Positions 9,028 to 19,061 of a stretch of 64,000 bases of DNA are shown here, in pieces; positions within the stretch are counted from its first letter, which is position 1; every line of letters begins with the position of its first letter. The notes beneath the pieces are model-generated. The model was not told the origin of the DNA and searched no databases. It saw nothing but the letters and a program-made list of their open reading frames with translations. Source of the DNA: Eurosta solidaginis (lineage: Eukaryota; Arthropoda; Insecta; Diptera; Tephritidae); contig NC_090321.1 of assembly GCF_040869045.1 (NCBI RefSeq), positions 91,990,603 through 92,054,602 on the forward strand. The letters run 5' to 3'. A program made the translations under genes and the position numbers.

Positions 9028-11733
9028 ACAAGTAAGGAAGGCTAAGTTCGGGTGTAACCGAACATTACATACTCAGTTGAGAGCTGTGCAGACAAAGTAA
9101 GGGAAAAGCACCATATTGTAAAAAGAACTTAGGGTAACCCTGGAATGTGCTTGTATGACATGTGTATCAAATGGAAGGTATTAAAGAGTATTTTAAGAGG
9201 AAGTGGGCCATAGTTCTATAGATGGACACCATTTAGGGATATCGCCGTAAAGGTGGACCAGGCCTGACTCAAGAATTTGTTTGTACGATATGGGTATCAA
9301 ATGAAATGTGTTAATGATAATTTTAAAAGGGAGTGGGCCTAAGTTCTATAGGTGGACGCCTTTTCGAGATATCGCCATAAAGGTGGACCAGGGGTGACTC
9401 TAAAATTTGTTTGTAGGATATGGGTATCAAATGAAAGGTGTTAATGAGTATTTTAAAAGGGAGTGGGCCTTAGTTCTATAGGTGGATGCCTTTTCGAGAT
9501 ATCGCCATAAAGGTGGACCAGGAGTCACTCTAGAATGCGTTTGTACAATATGGGTATCAAATGAAAGGTGTTAATGAGTATTTTAAAAGGGCGTGGGCCT
9601 TAGTTCTATAGGTGGACGCCTTTTCGAGATATCGCCATAAAGGTGGACCAGGGGTGACTCTAGAACTTGTTTGTACGATATGGGTATCAAATGAAAGGTG
9701 TTAATGAGTATTTTAAAAGGGCGTGTGCTTTAGTTCTATAGGTGGATGCCTTTTCGAGATATCGCCATAAACGTGGACCAGGGTTGACTCTAGAATGCGT
9801 TTGTACAATATGGGTATCAAACGAAAGGTGTTAATAAGTGTTTTGAAAGGGAGTGAGCCTTAGTTCTATGGGTGGACGCCTTTTCGGGATGTCGCCATAA
9901 ACGTGGACCAGGGGTGACTCTAGAATGCGTTTGTACAATATGGGTATCAAATGAAAGGCGTTAATGAGTATTTGAAAAGGGCGTGGGCCTTAGTTCTATA
10001 GGTGGAAGCCTTTTCGAGATATCGCCATGAAGGTGGGTCAGGGGTGACTCTAGAATTTTTTTGTACGATATGGGTATCAAATTAAAGGTATTAATGAGTA
10101 TTTTAAAAAGGAGTGAACCTCAGTTCTATATGTGGACGCCTTTACGAGATATCGCCATAAAGGTGGGTCAGGGGTGACTCTAGAATTTTTTTGTACGATA
10201 TGGATATCAAATTAAAGGTATTAATGAGTATTTTAAGAAGGAGTGAACCTCAGTTCTATATGTGGACGCCTTTTCTAAATATAGCCATAAACGTGGACCA
10301 GGGGTGACTCTACAATGTGGTTGTACGATATGGGTACCAAATTAAAGGTATTAATGAGGGTTTTAAAAGGGAGTGGCCCTTAGTTGTATATGTGAAGGCG
10401 TTTTCGAGATATCGACCAACATGCGGACCAGGGTGATCCAGAATATCATCTGTCGGGTACCGCTAATTTATTTATATATGTAATACCACGAACGGTATTC
10501 CTTCCAAGATTCCAAGGGCTTTTGATTTCGCCCTGCAAAACTTTTTCATTTTCTTCTACTTAATATGGTAGGTGTCACACCCATTTTACCAAGTTTTTTT
10601 CTAAAGTTATATTTTGCGTCAATAGACCAATACAATTACCATGTTTCATCCCTTTTTTCGTATTTGGTATATAATTATGGCATTTTTTTAATTTTTCGTA
10701 ATTTTCGATATCGAAAAAGTGGGCGTGGTCATAGTAGGATTTCGGCCATTTTTTACTCCAATACAAAGTGAGCTCAGATAATTACGTGAACTGAGTTTAG
10801 TAAAGATATATCGATTTTTGCTCATGTTATCGTGTTAACGGCCGAGCGGAAGGATAGACGGTCGACTGAGTATAAAAACTGGGCGTGGCTTCAACCGATT
10901 TCGCCCTTTTTCACAGAAAACAGTTATCGTCCTAGAATCTAAGCCTCTACCAAATTTCACAAGGATTGGTAAATTTTTGTTCGACTTATGGCATTAAAAG
11001 TACAAGACAAATTAAATGAAAAAGGGCGGAGCCACGCCCATTTTGAAATTTTCTTTTATTTTTGTATTTTGTTGCAACATATCATTACTGGAGTTGAATG
11101 TTGACATAATTTACTTATATACTGTAAAGATATTAACTTTTCTTTTAAAATTTGAATTTATAAACATTTTTTTTAAAAAGTGGGCGTGATCGTTCTCCGT
11201 TTTGCTAATTTTTATTAAGCAGACACATAGCACACTGCCAAATTTCATCATGATATCTTCAACGACTGCCAAATTACAAAACTTCTAAATTACCTTCTTT
11301 TAAAAGTGGGCGGTGCCACGCCCATTGTCCAAAATTTTACTAGCTTTCTATTTTGCGTCATAAGTTCAACTCACCTACCAAGTTTCATCGCTTAATCCGT
11401 ATTTGGTAATGAATTATCGCACTTTTTCAATTTTTGGAAATTTTCGATATCGAAAAAGTGGGCTTGGTTATTGTCCGATATCGTTCATTTTAAATAGCGA
11501 TCTGAGATGATGCTCAGAAACCTACATACCAAATTTCATCAAGATACCTCAAAATTTACTCAAGTTATCGTGTTAACGGACAAACGGACGGACATGGCTC
11601 AATCGAATTTTTTTTCGATACTGATGATTTTGATATATGGAAGTCTATATCTATCTCGATTCCTTTATACCTGTACAACCAACCGTTATCCAATCAAAGT
11701 TATAATACCCTGTGTACAAGTACAGCTGGGTAC
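9028..11733 (+). mobile_element. Helentron-like non-autonomous element, copy 1
   Basis: Starts ACAAGTAAGGAAGG with the hairpin GTTCGG-GTGTAA-CCGAAC and the sub-terminal motif ATACTCAGTTGAGAGCT. A 130-bp tandem array follows (about 9160-10440), then a 1.25-kb non-coding 3' part with repeated GGGCGTGG and CGATATCG boxes and a (GGAC)n tract near 11580. The extreme 3' end is diverged (AGCTGGGTAC instead of CTCAACTGAGTAT), so this is an older or different subfamily. No protein is encoded. The combination of a 5' hairpin, sub-terminal inverted repeats, a central tandem array and a GTCC-type microsatellite resembles the dipteran DINE-1/mini-me (Helentron) class; assignment to that class is inference. 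Confidence 0.75.
9160..10440 (+). repeat. 130-bp tandem repeat array inside Helentron-like copy 1
   Basis: About ten units of exactly or nearly 130 bp. The word TGGGTATCAA recurs at 9421, 9551, 9681, 9811, 9941, 10071 and 10331 (10201 reads TGGATATCAA). Each unit carries TTTCGAGATATCGCC and GTGGACCAGGGGTGACTC. Short frames seen in it repeat with the unit and are not genes. Confidence 0.9.
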
Positions 11734-12041
11734 AAAAACGTTGTGCCCATTGTGAATTCATACAAGTGCAAAATCTTTCTATTCCTCCATGGCCATACCT
11801 ACCTGTCAAATAATTGCTGACAGGGAGAACGGCTGTCGCGAATGGCCAGAGAATGGACGAAAGGTTTATATTTTGCTCGTGGTTAATAAATTAAAGTTCC
11901 ATGAAATGCCCATTCATGTTTCAAACGAACTTTTCTTTTAAATGAGTCTACAGAAAGTGAGACTACAAATTAATATTAATTTTAAAAATCTAGTTACTGG
12001 AGATAATATGAGCATCCTATTAAGCAAACATTTTAAAATAT
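11734..12041. other. Short unique spacer
   Basis: About 300 bp between the HLE and the Ty3/gypsy element. No gene or repeat recognised. It ends with ATAT (12038-12041), the left copy of the retrotransposon's target duplication. Confidence 0.5.
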
Positions 12042-12065
12042 TGTGACGAATATTAGCATCACTAA

Positions 12066-12567
12066 CACAGGTCAACAAAATAAGAGTTTTGGTTTGGTGC
12101 AGCTCTACTTGTAACCAAATTTGGTAGTACTTGGTACCCTGATAAAAACTGTATACTTACTTTTTTTTAATGCTACGTACAGTTTTCTAGATAGGGTCAA
12201 GAAGCCCTATTTAAGAGGTTAAAGGCATGCAGGGCCCCATAACTTTGTTTCAATTTATTCTATCAAAACAGTTTTGATGTCGTTGAAAATAGTACATTTC
12301 GCCGCTTCTATCTGTATACAAGTTGTTAATATGTCTTCACAAACGTCAGAGAAATTGCCAAAATAATGTGAAAAATTAAATTTTTTATTAAATTTTTTCA
12401 TTTTTAATCGCGATTTTCTCGAATAATTTGTCAACCAATGCTTATGTAAATTATTTTAAAACAATCTATTAATTCCGTTTTCAAAGACATTTAACTTTTT
12501 TATATCCGCGTAGATCTGCCCGTAGATCTTTTCTACTTTAGTACATTTCTACTGTGAAAAAAAAAAT
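12066..12567 (+). repeat. Left long terminal inverted repeat of the DNA transposon
   Basis: About 500 bp whose reverse complement recurs at 14371-15237, including GTGCAGCTCTACTTGTAA, a TATCCGCGTAGATCT block and the inner ACTGTGAAAAAA end. The two arms have diverged by scattered substitutions. Confidence 0.85.
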
Positions 12568-12690
12568 TATAGTTTATAAAAATTTTTTCCTTCCCCTTTA
12601 TTTTTTAAATTTTCTGTAATTATTACTTTCGGGAGCGCGGTTTCAAGTGTTAGTGCCTTTCTATAAATAAATAAAAAAAATTTCAATATC

Positions 12691-14338
12691 ATGTCTTCAT
12701 CACGAGGTAGTTGTGTCAATGACCCAAATGTGTTTTGCTACATTTGTGGGGAATACACACTCCAAAAATTCAGGAAAAGTATAACAGATTTGATAAAAAG
12801 TGCTTATTTTTTGTACTTTAAATTGCAAGTTGTAGACAAACACAAGCCGTGGACACCTCGAATAGTTTACAAAATGTGCTGTAAACACTTGAGACAGTGG
12901 GTCAATGGTAAAAGAAGCCATATGAGATTCGGGGTGCCTATGCAATGGAGAGAACAAAAAAATCACTTCGATGACTGTTACTTCTGCTGTGTCGATTTGC
13001 GTGGTGTTAATGTTAAAAAAATTATATATCCAAACGTTCAATCCGCTAAGAAACCTTTACCACATTCAGAGTAAACCCCTGTTCCAACATTTTATTCTAC
13101 CCGTGAATCATCGAATAGTGAAGTGTCTAGCGATAGTGATATCGAATAAATAGCGTCTACTGAGCCAACAACTTTTACCCAAGTAGAATTAAACGATCTA
13201 GTAAGGGATCTTGAATTATGTAAGGAATCTGCAGAAGTGTTGGCTTCTAGATTAAATGAAAAAACTTGTTGGCTACAGGTTCGAAAGTGACTCTCTACCG
13301 TACAAGAGAGGAAGACTTGCTGCCATTTTTTAATTCGGAAAATGATATAGTTTTTTCTTCAGATGTGCAAGGCCTCCTTCTCAAAATGGGTCTTTCAGAA
13401 TACCACCCAAATGAATGACGTCTCTTTATAGACAGCTCTAAACGAAGCCTTAAGTGTGTTCTTTTATACAATGGCAACCAATATGGTTCAATTCCCATTG
13501 CTCATTCAATTAAATTAAAGGAAGAATATCAAAATATTGCACTTTTTTTTAGACAAAATCAAGTGTAACGAACATAATTGGATTATTTGTGTAGATCTAA
13601 AGATGGTTAACTTTTTGTTAGGACAACAAAGTGGATCCACCAAATACTCATGTTTTATTGCCTGTGGGATAGTCGTGCCAAGCACCAACACTGGACAGAA
13701 AAGGACTGGCCTCTACGTGAGATGTTGGAAATTGGAAAGCAGAATGTGATAAACCCACCTTTAGTTACAAGAGATTCAATTATTTTGCTACCCTTACACA
13801 TTAAACTGGGTCTAATAAAACAATTTGTGAAGGCCTTAGATAAAAATTGACAATTTTTTCTTTACATAACGAGACAATTTCCTAGGCTAAGCATAGAATA
13901 AATAAAAGCGGGTATTTTTGAAGGCCCACATAAGAATGTTGATAAAAGATACTGATTTTTCAAATTCAATGACCAGTTTGGAACTGCTTGCGTGGAATTC
14001 GATTGTTGAAGTTACTAAGAACTTTCTGGGAAATCACAAGTCAAGTAACTACTCCGATATTGTTAACAACATGTTAAAGAATTACAAAAACTTAGGATGT
14101 AACATGTCCATCAAAGTCCATTATCTCCACAGCCATCTTGACCAGTTTCCGGAGAATCTTGGTTCCTAAAGCGAAGAACAAGGCGAACGGTTTCACCAGG
14201 ACCTAAAAACTATGGAAGAGAGGTACCAAGGCCGATGGGATCAGCATATGATGGCTGACTAATGCTGGGGAATGCAACGTTATTGTCTTGCCATACCTCG
14301 TTCACGAAAATCACGTAAACGAAAGTGCTTATGTAAAT
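12691..14338 (+). pseudogene. Degenerate gene of the long-TIR DNA transposon (candidate transposase)
   Basis: An intact 127-codon frame (12691-13074) starts MSSSRGSCVNDPNVFCYICG. It has a Cys-rich N-terminus (CYICGEYT, then KMCCKHLRQW, then DDCYFCC), which suggests a zinc-binding domain. Similar-looking coding continues in shifting frames: about 13160-13265; 13290-13545 with a SDVQGLLLKMGLSEYHPNE-like stretch; 13540-13650 with NWIICVDLKMVNFLLGQQSG; 13650-13850 with WDSRAKHQHW and PLHIKLGLIKQFVKALDKN; and 13918-14338 with LLAWNSIVEVTKNFLGNHK and MSIKVHYLHSHLDQFPENLG. The intact ancestor was probably ~540 codons. I recall such proteins as a widespread, unnamed arthropod/cnidarian multicopy family. 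The position between long TIRs supports a transposase, but no catalytic triad can be assigned with certainty. Stops and frameshifts make this copy inactive. Confidence 0.75.
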
Positions 14339-14370
14339 AAAAAGTTAATAATAAAATAAATAAGAAAAAA

Positions 14371-15237
14371 CTTTTTTTTTTCACAGTAAAAATTTACTAA
14401 AATAGAATATATTAGGAAGATCTACGCGGATATAAAAAAGTTATATGTCTTTGAAAACAGATTTATAGGAGATTGTTTTAAAATAGTTTACATATGCACT
14501 GGTTGACAAATTATTCGAGAAAACTACAATTAAAAATGAAAAAATTAAAAAAAAAATTGAATTTTTCACATTATTTTTGCAATTTCTCTGACGTTTATGA
14601 AGATATATTAACAACATGTATACTGATAGAAGCGGCGAAATGTACTATTTTCAACGACATCAAAACTGTGTTGATAGAGTAAACAGAAACAAAGGTATGG
14701 GGCCATACATGCCTTAACCTCTTAAAAAGGGGTTCTTGAGCCTATCTAGAAAACTGTATGTAGCATTAAAAAAGTAAGTATACAGTTTTAAGGCGGCCAC
14801 CGTGGTGTGATGGGTAGCGTGCTCCGCCTATCACACCGTATGCCCTGGGTTCAACTCCCGGGCAAAGCAACATCAAAATTTTAGAAATAAGATTTTTCAA
14901 TTAGAAGAAAATTTTTCTAAGCGGGGTCGCCCCTCGGCAGTGTTTGGCAAGCACTCCGGGTGTATTTCTGCCATGAAAAGCTCTCAGTGAAAACTCATCT
15001 GCTTTGCAGATGCCGTTCGGAGTCGGCATAAAAAACATGTAGGTCCCGTCCGGCCAATTTGTAGGGAAAATCAAGAGGAGCACGACGCAAATTGGAAGAG
15101 AAGCTCGGCCTTAGATCTCTTCGGAGGTTATCGCGCCTTACATTTATTTTTTTTTTTTATACAGTTTTTATCAGGGTACCGAGTACTACCAAATTTGATT
15201 ACAAGTAGAGCTGCACCAAAATCACTGTTCACCAGTG
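14371..15237 (-). repeat. Right long terminal inverted repeat, interrupted by a SINE
   Basis: Inverse of the left repeat. Removing the SINE (14791-15158) gives an arm of about 500 bp, the same length as the left one. Confidence 0.85.
14791..15158 (+). mobile_element. tRNA-derived SINE, full length, copy 1
   Basis: A 368-bp insert flanked by a ~10-bp target duplication (ATACAGTTTT at 14780-14789 and 15159-15168). The head (about 14791-14865) has an RNA polymerase III A-box-like TGGTGTGATGGGTAGCG and a B-box-like GGTTCAACTCC. A ~280-bp tRNA-unrelated body with GCCGTTCGGAGTCGGCAT follows, ending in TTACATTTA and a T-rich tail. It has no coding potential, so it relies on the enzyme of another retrotransposon. 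A second full-length copy is at 40945-41313 (minus). A third begins at 60308. Confidence 0.85.
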
Positions 15238-15240
15238 TAA

Positions 15241-15970
15241 GTGATACTCACATCCCTAAGGTTATTAAATAAAGGCACAACAACATTCAAGCAAGCTACA
15301 TAAACACATTAACCATAATTTATACATGTACATACAAGGCAGCAGAGAGATACTCACCATCAGCAGAAGTAGTACTCACATCCTACACACGCATATGGCT
15401 ATGCGAGAGACTATAAACTACAAATATACACGTATATATATCCCTAATTTACTTCAATAGTGTCATAACTCAAAAAACATGACTTTTGAGTTAATAACAT
15501 GTAAACGTACCTAATATCATGATCTATGTTGTATAAAAAAATGTTTGTGATCACTTAAAAATTTACCACGTGCTATAAAAATTAAAATGTGCCCTTATAT
15601 GCGCAACATATGGCAGTTAAAATCTTTGAATGTCTCTCCTGGAAAATAGAGTTTTTTTATGACACTATTGAAGTAAATCAGCGATATGGCGGCTGATAAC
15701 CAAGGATGAAGTTCGAGAAGTTACTACACCTTAGGAGAAATGGGTGGACGAGACAACAGAGAGTATAAAAGCAGCGAAAGCTGAGTAGTCAGTAAGCAGT
15801 TTGATTTAAGCACGCTATTGGTTGTGAAGTATAAGTGTTATTGTGAAGTACTTTCAATGTAGTATAATAAAAACCATTTTGCATTATTGAATATTGGATT
15901 ATTTATTCAACAGTTTAGCGATTCGAACGTTAGCAGAAGGTATAGGCGAAATTTCACTAAATTTGTTACA
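15241..15970 (+). repeat. 5' LTR, main part (contains MITE 15442-15683)
   Basis: Continues the LTR begun at 12042-12065. It aligns with 18341-18848 apart from the 242-bp MITE and one small indel. Promoter-like TATAAAA lies at 15764-15770, and the LTR ends ATTTGTTACA at 15970. Confidence 0.88.
15442..15683. mobile_element. MITE (242 bp) in the 5' LTR
   Basis: Terminal inverted repeats of about 26 bp (left CCCTAATTTACTTCAATAG, continuing TGTCATA; right end the complement with two mismatches near the tip). It is flanked by ATAT (15438-15441 and 15684-15687). The 3' LTR lacks this segment at the homologous point near 18540, so it is an insertion. No coding. The superfamily is not assigned: TA or a 4-bp duplication are both possible at this AT-rich target. 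Confidence 0.8.
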
Positions 15971-15981
15971 ACTGGAGGAAG

Positions 15982-17760
15982 GAGTTGGAGAGCCGTAGAT
16001 TGAATACAACCGGCAATAAAGTCGAACATCAGGCACGACTACGAGAGGCAATGGCATTAAGAGGAATTAACGTGGAAGAGTATGTCTTTCATCTTGATGG
16101 CGATGAGACAACAAAATTGGAGGAGAAAAATTAAACACCGCAGAAAATGGCGAACGCAGACTTGAACATGATATTAGCTGCAATATCTGCTCAAACATCG
16201 ACAGTGTAATCTCAACTGGCAGAACAGAAGACAAACATATATGGCATTCCAGCTGAAATCACAGGAGGCACGTATTTCAAAAATGTCGTCGCAAATGTCA
16301 TCTCAACTGGAATCGCAGGAGAACCGTATAACATCCAAGACGGAAGAACAGAAAACATATATGGCATCCCAACTAGAATCACAGGAGGCACGTATATCCG
16401 AAATGTTGGCACAAATTTCAGCGCAGATATCATCTCAGCCCTCTACACAACTTGAAGAGCACGAAGTCCGTATATCATCTAAGCTGGAAGCGCGCATGGA
16501 AGAGAAACTAACCCAGTTTCATGAAGGGTTCAGTGGCCGACAGGAAAAAATCGAGGCCGAGGTAGAAGTTTTAAAAGGTCGTATACAGGAGCTGCAACTA
16601 AATCGCCCAGCTGTTTCAACAAGAAATACGAAGGTAAAAACTCCATCTTATGACTGCTCTGTTCCTTTCCAGGTATTTAAGCTCAAGTTTGGTAGGACCG
16701 CAACAGTGCGCAACTGGAATGCTGAAGATAAAGTTGCTGCACTATTCGTGGCATTGAAAGGATCTGCTGCTGAAATCCTACAGACGATTCCCGAGGGAGA
16801 GCGGAACAACTACGAAACTTTGATGGGTGCTCTAGAGAGGCAATACGGAAGCGAACACAGGAAGCAGATATACCAAATAGAGTTGCAAAACTGCTACCAA
16901 AAAGCTAATGAGACTTTGCAGGAGTTTGCGTCAGATGTCGAAAGGCTTGCACATTTGGGGAATGCCGACGCACCCGTGGAATACATCGAAAGGGTAAAAA
17001 TTCAGAGCTTTATAAATGGGATACGGGACGTCGAAACGAAGCAAGCCACATACGCAAACCCAAAGCTGACATTTGCTGAAACGGTATCCCATGCAATGAC
17101 GCAGTAAACAGCATCGCTTCTGGGTAGTTTTCAAAGCACGCCGTGTTGAAGTAGGAAGGCCAGATTGGGTGAACACAATATTGGAGACGCTGAAAGGATC
17201 GCAAAAGCGGGGTAATAGAGTAATCAAATGCCTCAAATGCGGGAAGCCTGGTCACATTGCACGTCATTGCGGCACCGGCTCCGGTAGTTCCAACTTGGCT
17301 GGTCGTAAACGCAAAGCTGGAAGAGATAAACAAGAGCGAGTCAGATGTAAACATCGAGAACTTGCCCCAGCTATTGAATGTCCTGTGATATCTATCTCGC
17401 AAATTGGAAAGAAATCGAGCAATCTTACCGTCAAAGGAAATGTGGATGGCAAAGAGCGTGTACTGACTGTAGATACAGGCGCATCTCATGCCTTAATCCG
17501 ATGTGATTGGGTCAACAGGAGAGTAAAGCCATTACCTGGAGCAAGGTTGCGTACGGTCTGTGGTCTCTGGCGAGTATAACCGAACCCAGGGGAAGTAGTA
17601 TGTGAAGTCTTAATTGGAAAGGTCGCGGTTCTATACAAATTCGTTGTGGCAGAAATCGTTGATAAAGTCATATTGGGAGTGGATTTCTTAGTTGACTATG
17701 ACATCAGGATCGATATGCAGAGAAGGATTTTGTAGTATAAGAACCAGGATGTACCACCCA
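15982..17760 (+). pseudogene. gag and protease of the Ty3/gypsy-type element, broken
   Basis: Gag starts close to the 5' LTR with a SAP-like motif (LNTTGNK...ARLREAM, about 16000-16060). Two in-frame stops (about 16131 and 16207) and a frameshift precede the 288-codon frame 16241-17107, which has a coiled-coil-like region of repeated SQLESQE segments and a capsid-type domain (VAALFVALKGSAAEILQTIP; FASDVERLAHLGNADAP). Another frameshift near 17103 leads into 17169-17579 with a CCHC zinc knuckle (CLKCGKPGHIARHC, about 17229-17270) and a retroviral-type aspartic protease signature VDTGASHALIR (about 17467-17499). A stop at 17577 interrupts the protease, whose end (ILGVDFLVDYDI) is readable to about 17735. 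Non-functional. Confidence 0.85.
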
Positions 17761-17924
17761 ACTTCAGTTTGGAAAAAGTGTTCAGCAGTAAGGGAGTGCT
17801 GGTGGAGGCGATTCGACAAAGACCAACAAAGTCAAAGGCAGTAGATCGGGCAAAGGTTGATGGAACGAATGGGCAAAACAAAGCAAAATCAAAGATACCT
17901 GCGAGAGCAACACTGGCATTGACA

Positions 17925-18305
17925 AAACCAAATGGACGATACTGATGATGCAAAGTCAATCCGTCAAGATCAAGCTCTGCGGAGTAGGTCATTGGCCAAA
18001 CAACAGAGTGTGAGGAAACGGTCCAGGATAATGAGTAGTAGGATGAAACACAGGTACGGCAAGAACAATAATTCGGAAGGTTTCCTTGAGAGAGATTTGA
18101 TACTGTTATACAACCCTCACCGGCGGAAAGGTGTTCCATCCAAATTTTGGTGCAGTTGGGAAAGCCCGTACAGAGTTGGGAAGAGGATCAGTGATGTCAT
18201 CTACCGCAAATAAACAGGAAACCACGAAATAGAAGGGTGGTTCATTTGGAGAGGCTAGCAGCGGTTAGATCGAGAGATTTGTCTGACCGGGACGATGAGA
18301 CTTAA
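17925..18305 (+). pseudogene. Integrase C-terminal remnant of the Ty3/gypsy-type element
   Basis: The frame 17932-18213 contains LLYNPHRRKGVPSKFWCSWE followed by SPYRVGKRISDVIYR, the signature of the C-terminal (GPY/F-like) region of Ty3/gypsy integrases. The last residues, ending with the DRDD-type tail before the 3' LTR, continue out of frame to about 18305. It follows the protease almost directly, so the RT, RNase H and integrase core have been removed by an internal deletion of probably more than 2.5 kb, judging from usual pol length. Confidence 0.8.
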
Positions 18306-18316
18306 GTGGAGGGCAG

Positions 18317-18848
18317 TGTGACGAATATTGGCATCACTAATTGATACTAAAACCCCTAAGGTTATGAAATAAAAGCACAACAACATTAAAGCAAGCTACA
18401 TAAACACATTAATCATCATTTACCCGTGTACGTACAAGGCAGCAGAGAGATACTCACCATCAGCCGAAGTAGTACTCACATATACACACGCATGTGGCTA
18501 TGCGAGAGACTATAAACTAGAAATATACATGTACATATATGGCTGGTAACCAAGGATGAAGTTCGAGAAGTTATTAGATCTTAGGAGGAATGGGTGGACG
18601 AGAAAAGAGATAGTATAAAAGCTGCGAAAGGTGAGTAATCAGTAACCAGTTTGATTTAAGCATGCTATTGGTTGTGATTTTTTTATTTTATTGGTTGCGA
18701 AGTATAAGTGTTATTGTGAAGTACTTTCAAAGCAGTCTAATAAAGACCATTTTGCATTATTGAATATTGGAGTATTTATTCAACAAGTTAGCGATTCGAA
18801 CGTTAGCAGCAAGTTGCAAATAGGCGAAAATTCGCTAAATTCGTTACA
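18317..18848 (+). repeat. 3' LTR of the Ty3/gypsy-type element
   Basis: 532 bp, TGTGACGAAT...TTCGTTACA. It aligns with the 5' LTR and with the solo LTR at 2096-2629. It carries a short local duplication near 18660-18705 (ATTGGTTG repeated around a T-rich stretch) that the 5' LTR lacks. Confidence 0.9.
18614..18620 (+). promoter_or_regulatory. TATA box in the 3' LTR
   Basis: TATAAAA in the context GATAGTATAAAAGCTGCG, conserved at the same place in the 5' LTR (15764-15770) and altered to TATTAAA in the solo LTR. An AATAAA at 18739-18744 is the likely polyadenylation signal. This is the usual LTR layout. Confidence 0.6.
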
Positions 18849-19061
18849 ATATGTAATTAATGCAATATACCAACTTTCTACAAAAACGTTTGAAAAACAC
18901 TATTGAGTGATTTGAGCAATAGAACAGCGATTTCACAGGTGGTCGAGGCTGTTTACTATTGTGAACGTTTTTTTATCAAACATTCGCCACTTGTATGAAT
19001 TCACAATGGTTGCCCCATTCATCCATGAAAATGAGTTGAAGCACAGAGACAAGTGTGGTTA

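Larger units (their letters stand above)
12066..15237 (+). mobile_element. DNA transposon of unassigned superfamily with ~0.5-kb terminal inverted repeats
   Basis: Ends are CACAGGTCAAC on the left and, reverse-complemented, CACTGGTGAAC on the right, followed on both sides by TTTTGGTGCAGCTCTACTTG. The inverted repeats extend from about 12066-12567 and 14371-15237 (the latter interrupted by a SINE). The 3-bp duplication TAA (12063-12065 and 15238-15240) is confirmed because the flanks rejoin to match the undisturbed 3' LTR near 18340. Between the repeats lies a broken gene at 12691-14338. CAC...GTG ends with a 3-bp duplication would fit a CACTA-like group, while TAA would also fit PIF/Harbinger. 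I cannot decide between them from sequence alone. Confidence 0.85.
12042..18848 (+). mobile_element. Ty3/gypsy-type LTR retrotransposon, internally deleted, 5' LTR interrupted
   Basis: Bounded by related LTRs (5': 12042-12065 plus 15241-15970 minus a MITE; 3': 18317-18848), both TGT...ACA, with a 4-bp target duplication ATAT (12038-12041 and 18849-18852). The internal region (15971-18316) is only ~2.3 kb. It holds gag with a CCHC knuckle, an aspartic protease and the very C-terminus of the integrase. RT, RNase H and most of the integrase are missing, and the remaining frames carry stops and frameshifts, so the copy cannot move on its own. A purine-rich tract (AAGTGGAGGGCAG) precedes the 3' LTR. 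A 3.2-kb DNA transposon and a 242-bp MITE later landed in the 5' LTR. Confidence 0.9.

Noticed and set aside
9160..10440. Regular direct repeats resembling a CRISPR-like or coding repeat array
   Set aside because: Units are contiguous 130-bp satellites without unique spacers, in a eukaryotic transposable element. The 60-80-codon frames recur with the unit and are shadows.
14791..14865. tRNA gene
   Set aside because: A- and B-box-like sequences are present, but there is no complete cloverleaf acceptor stem, and the segment is the head of a 368-bp SINE with target duplications.
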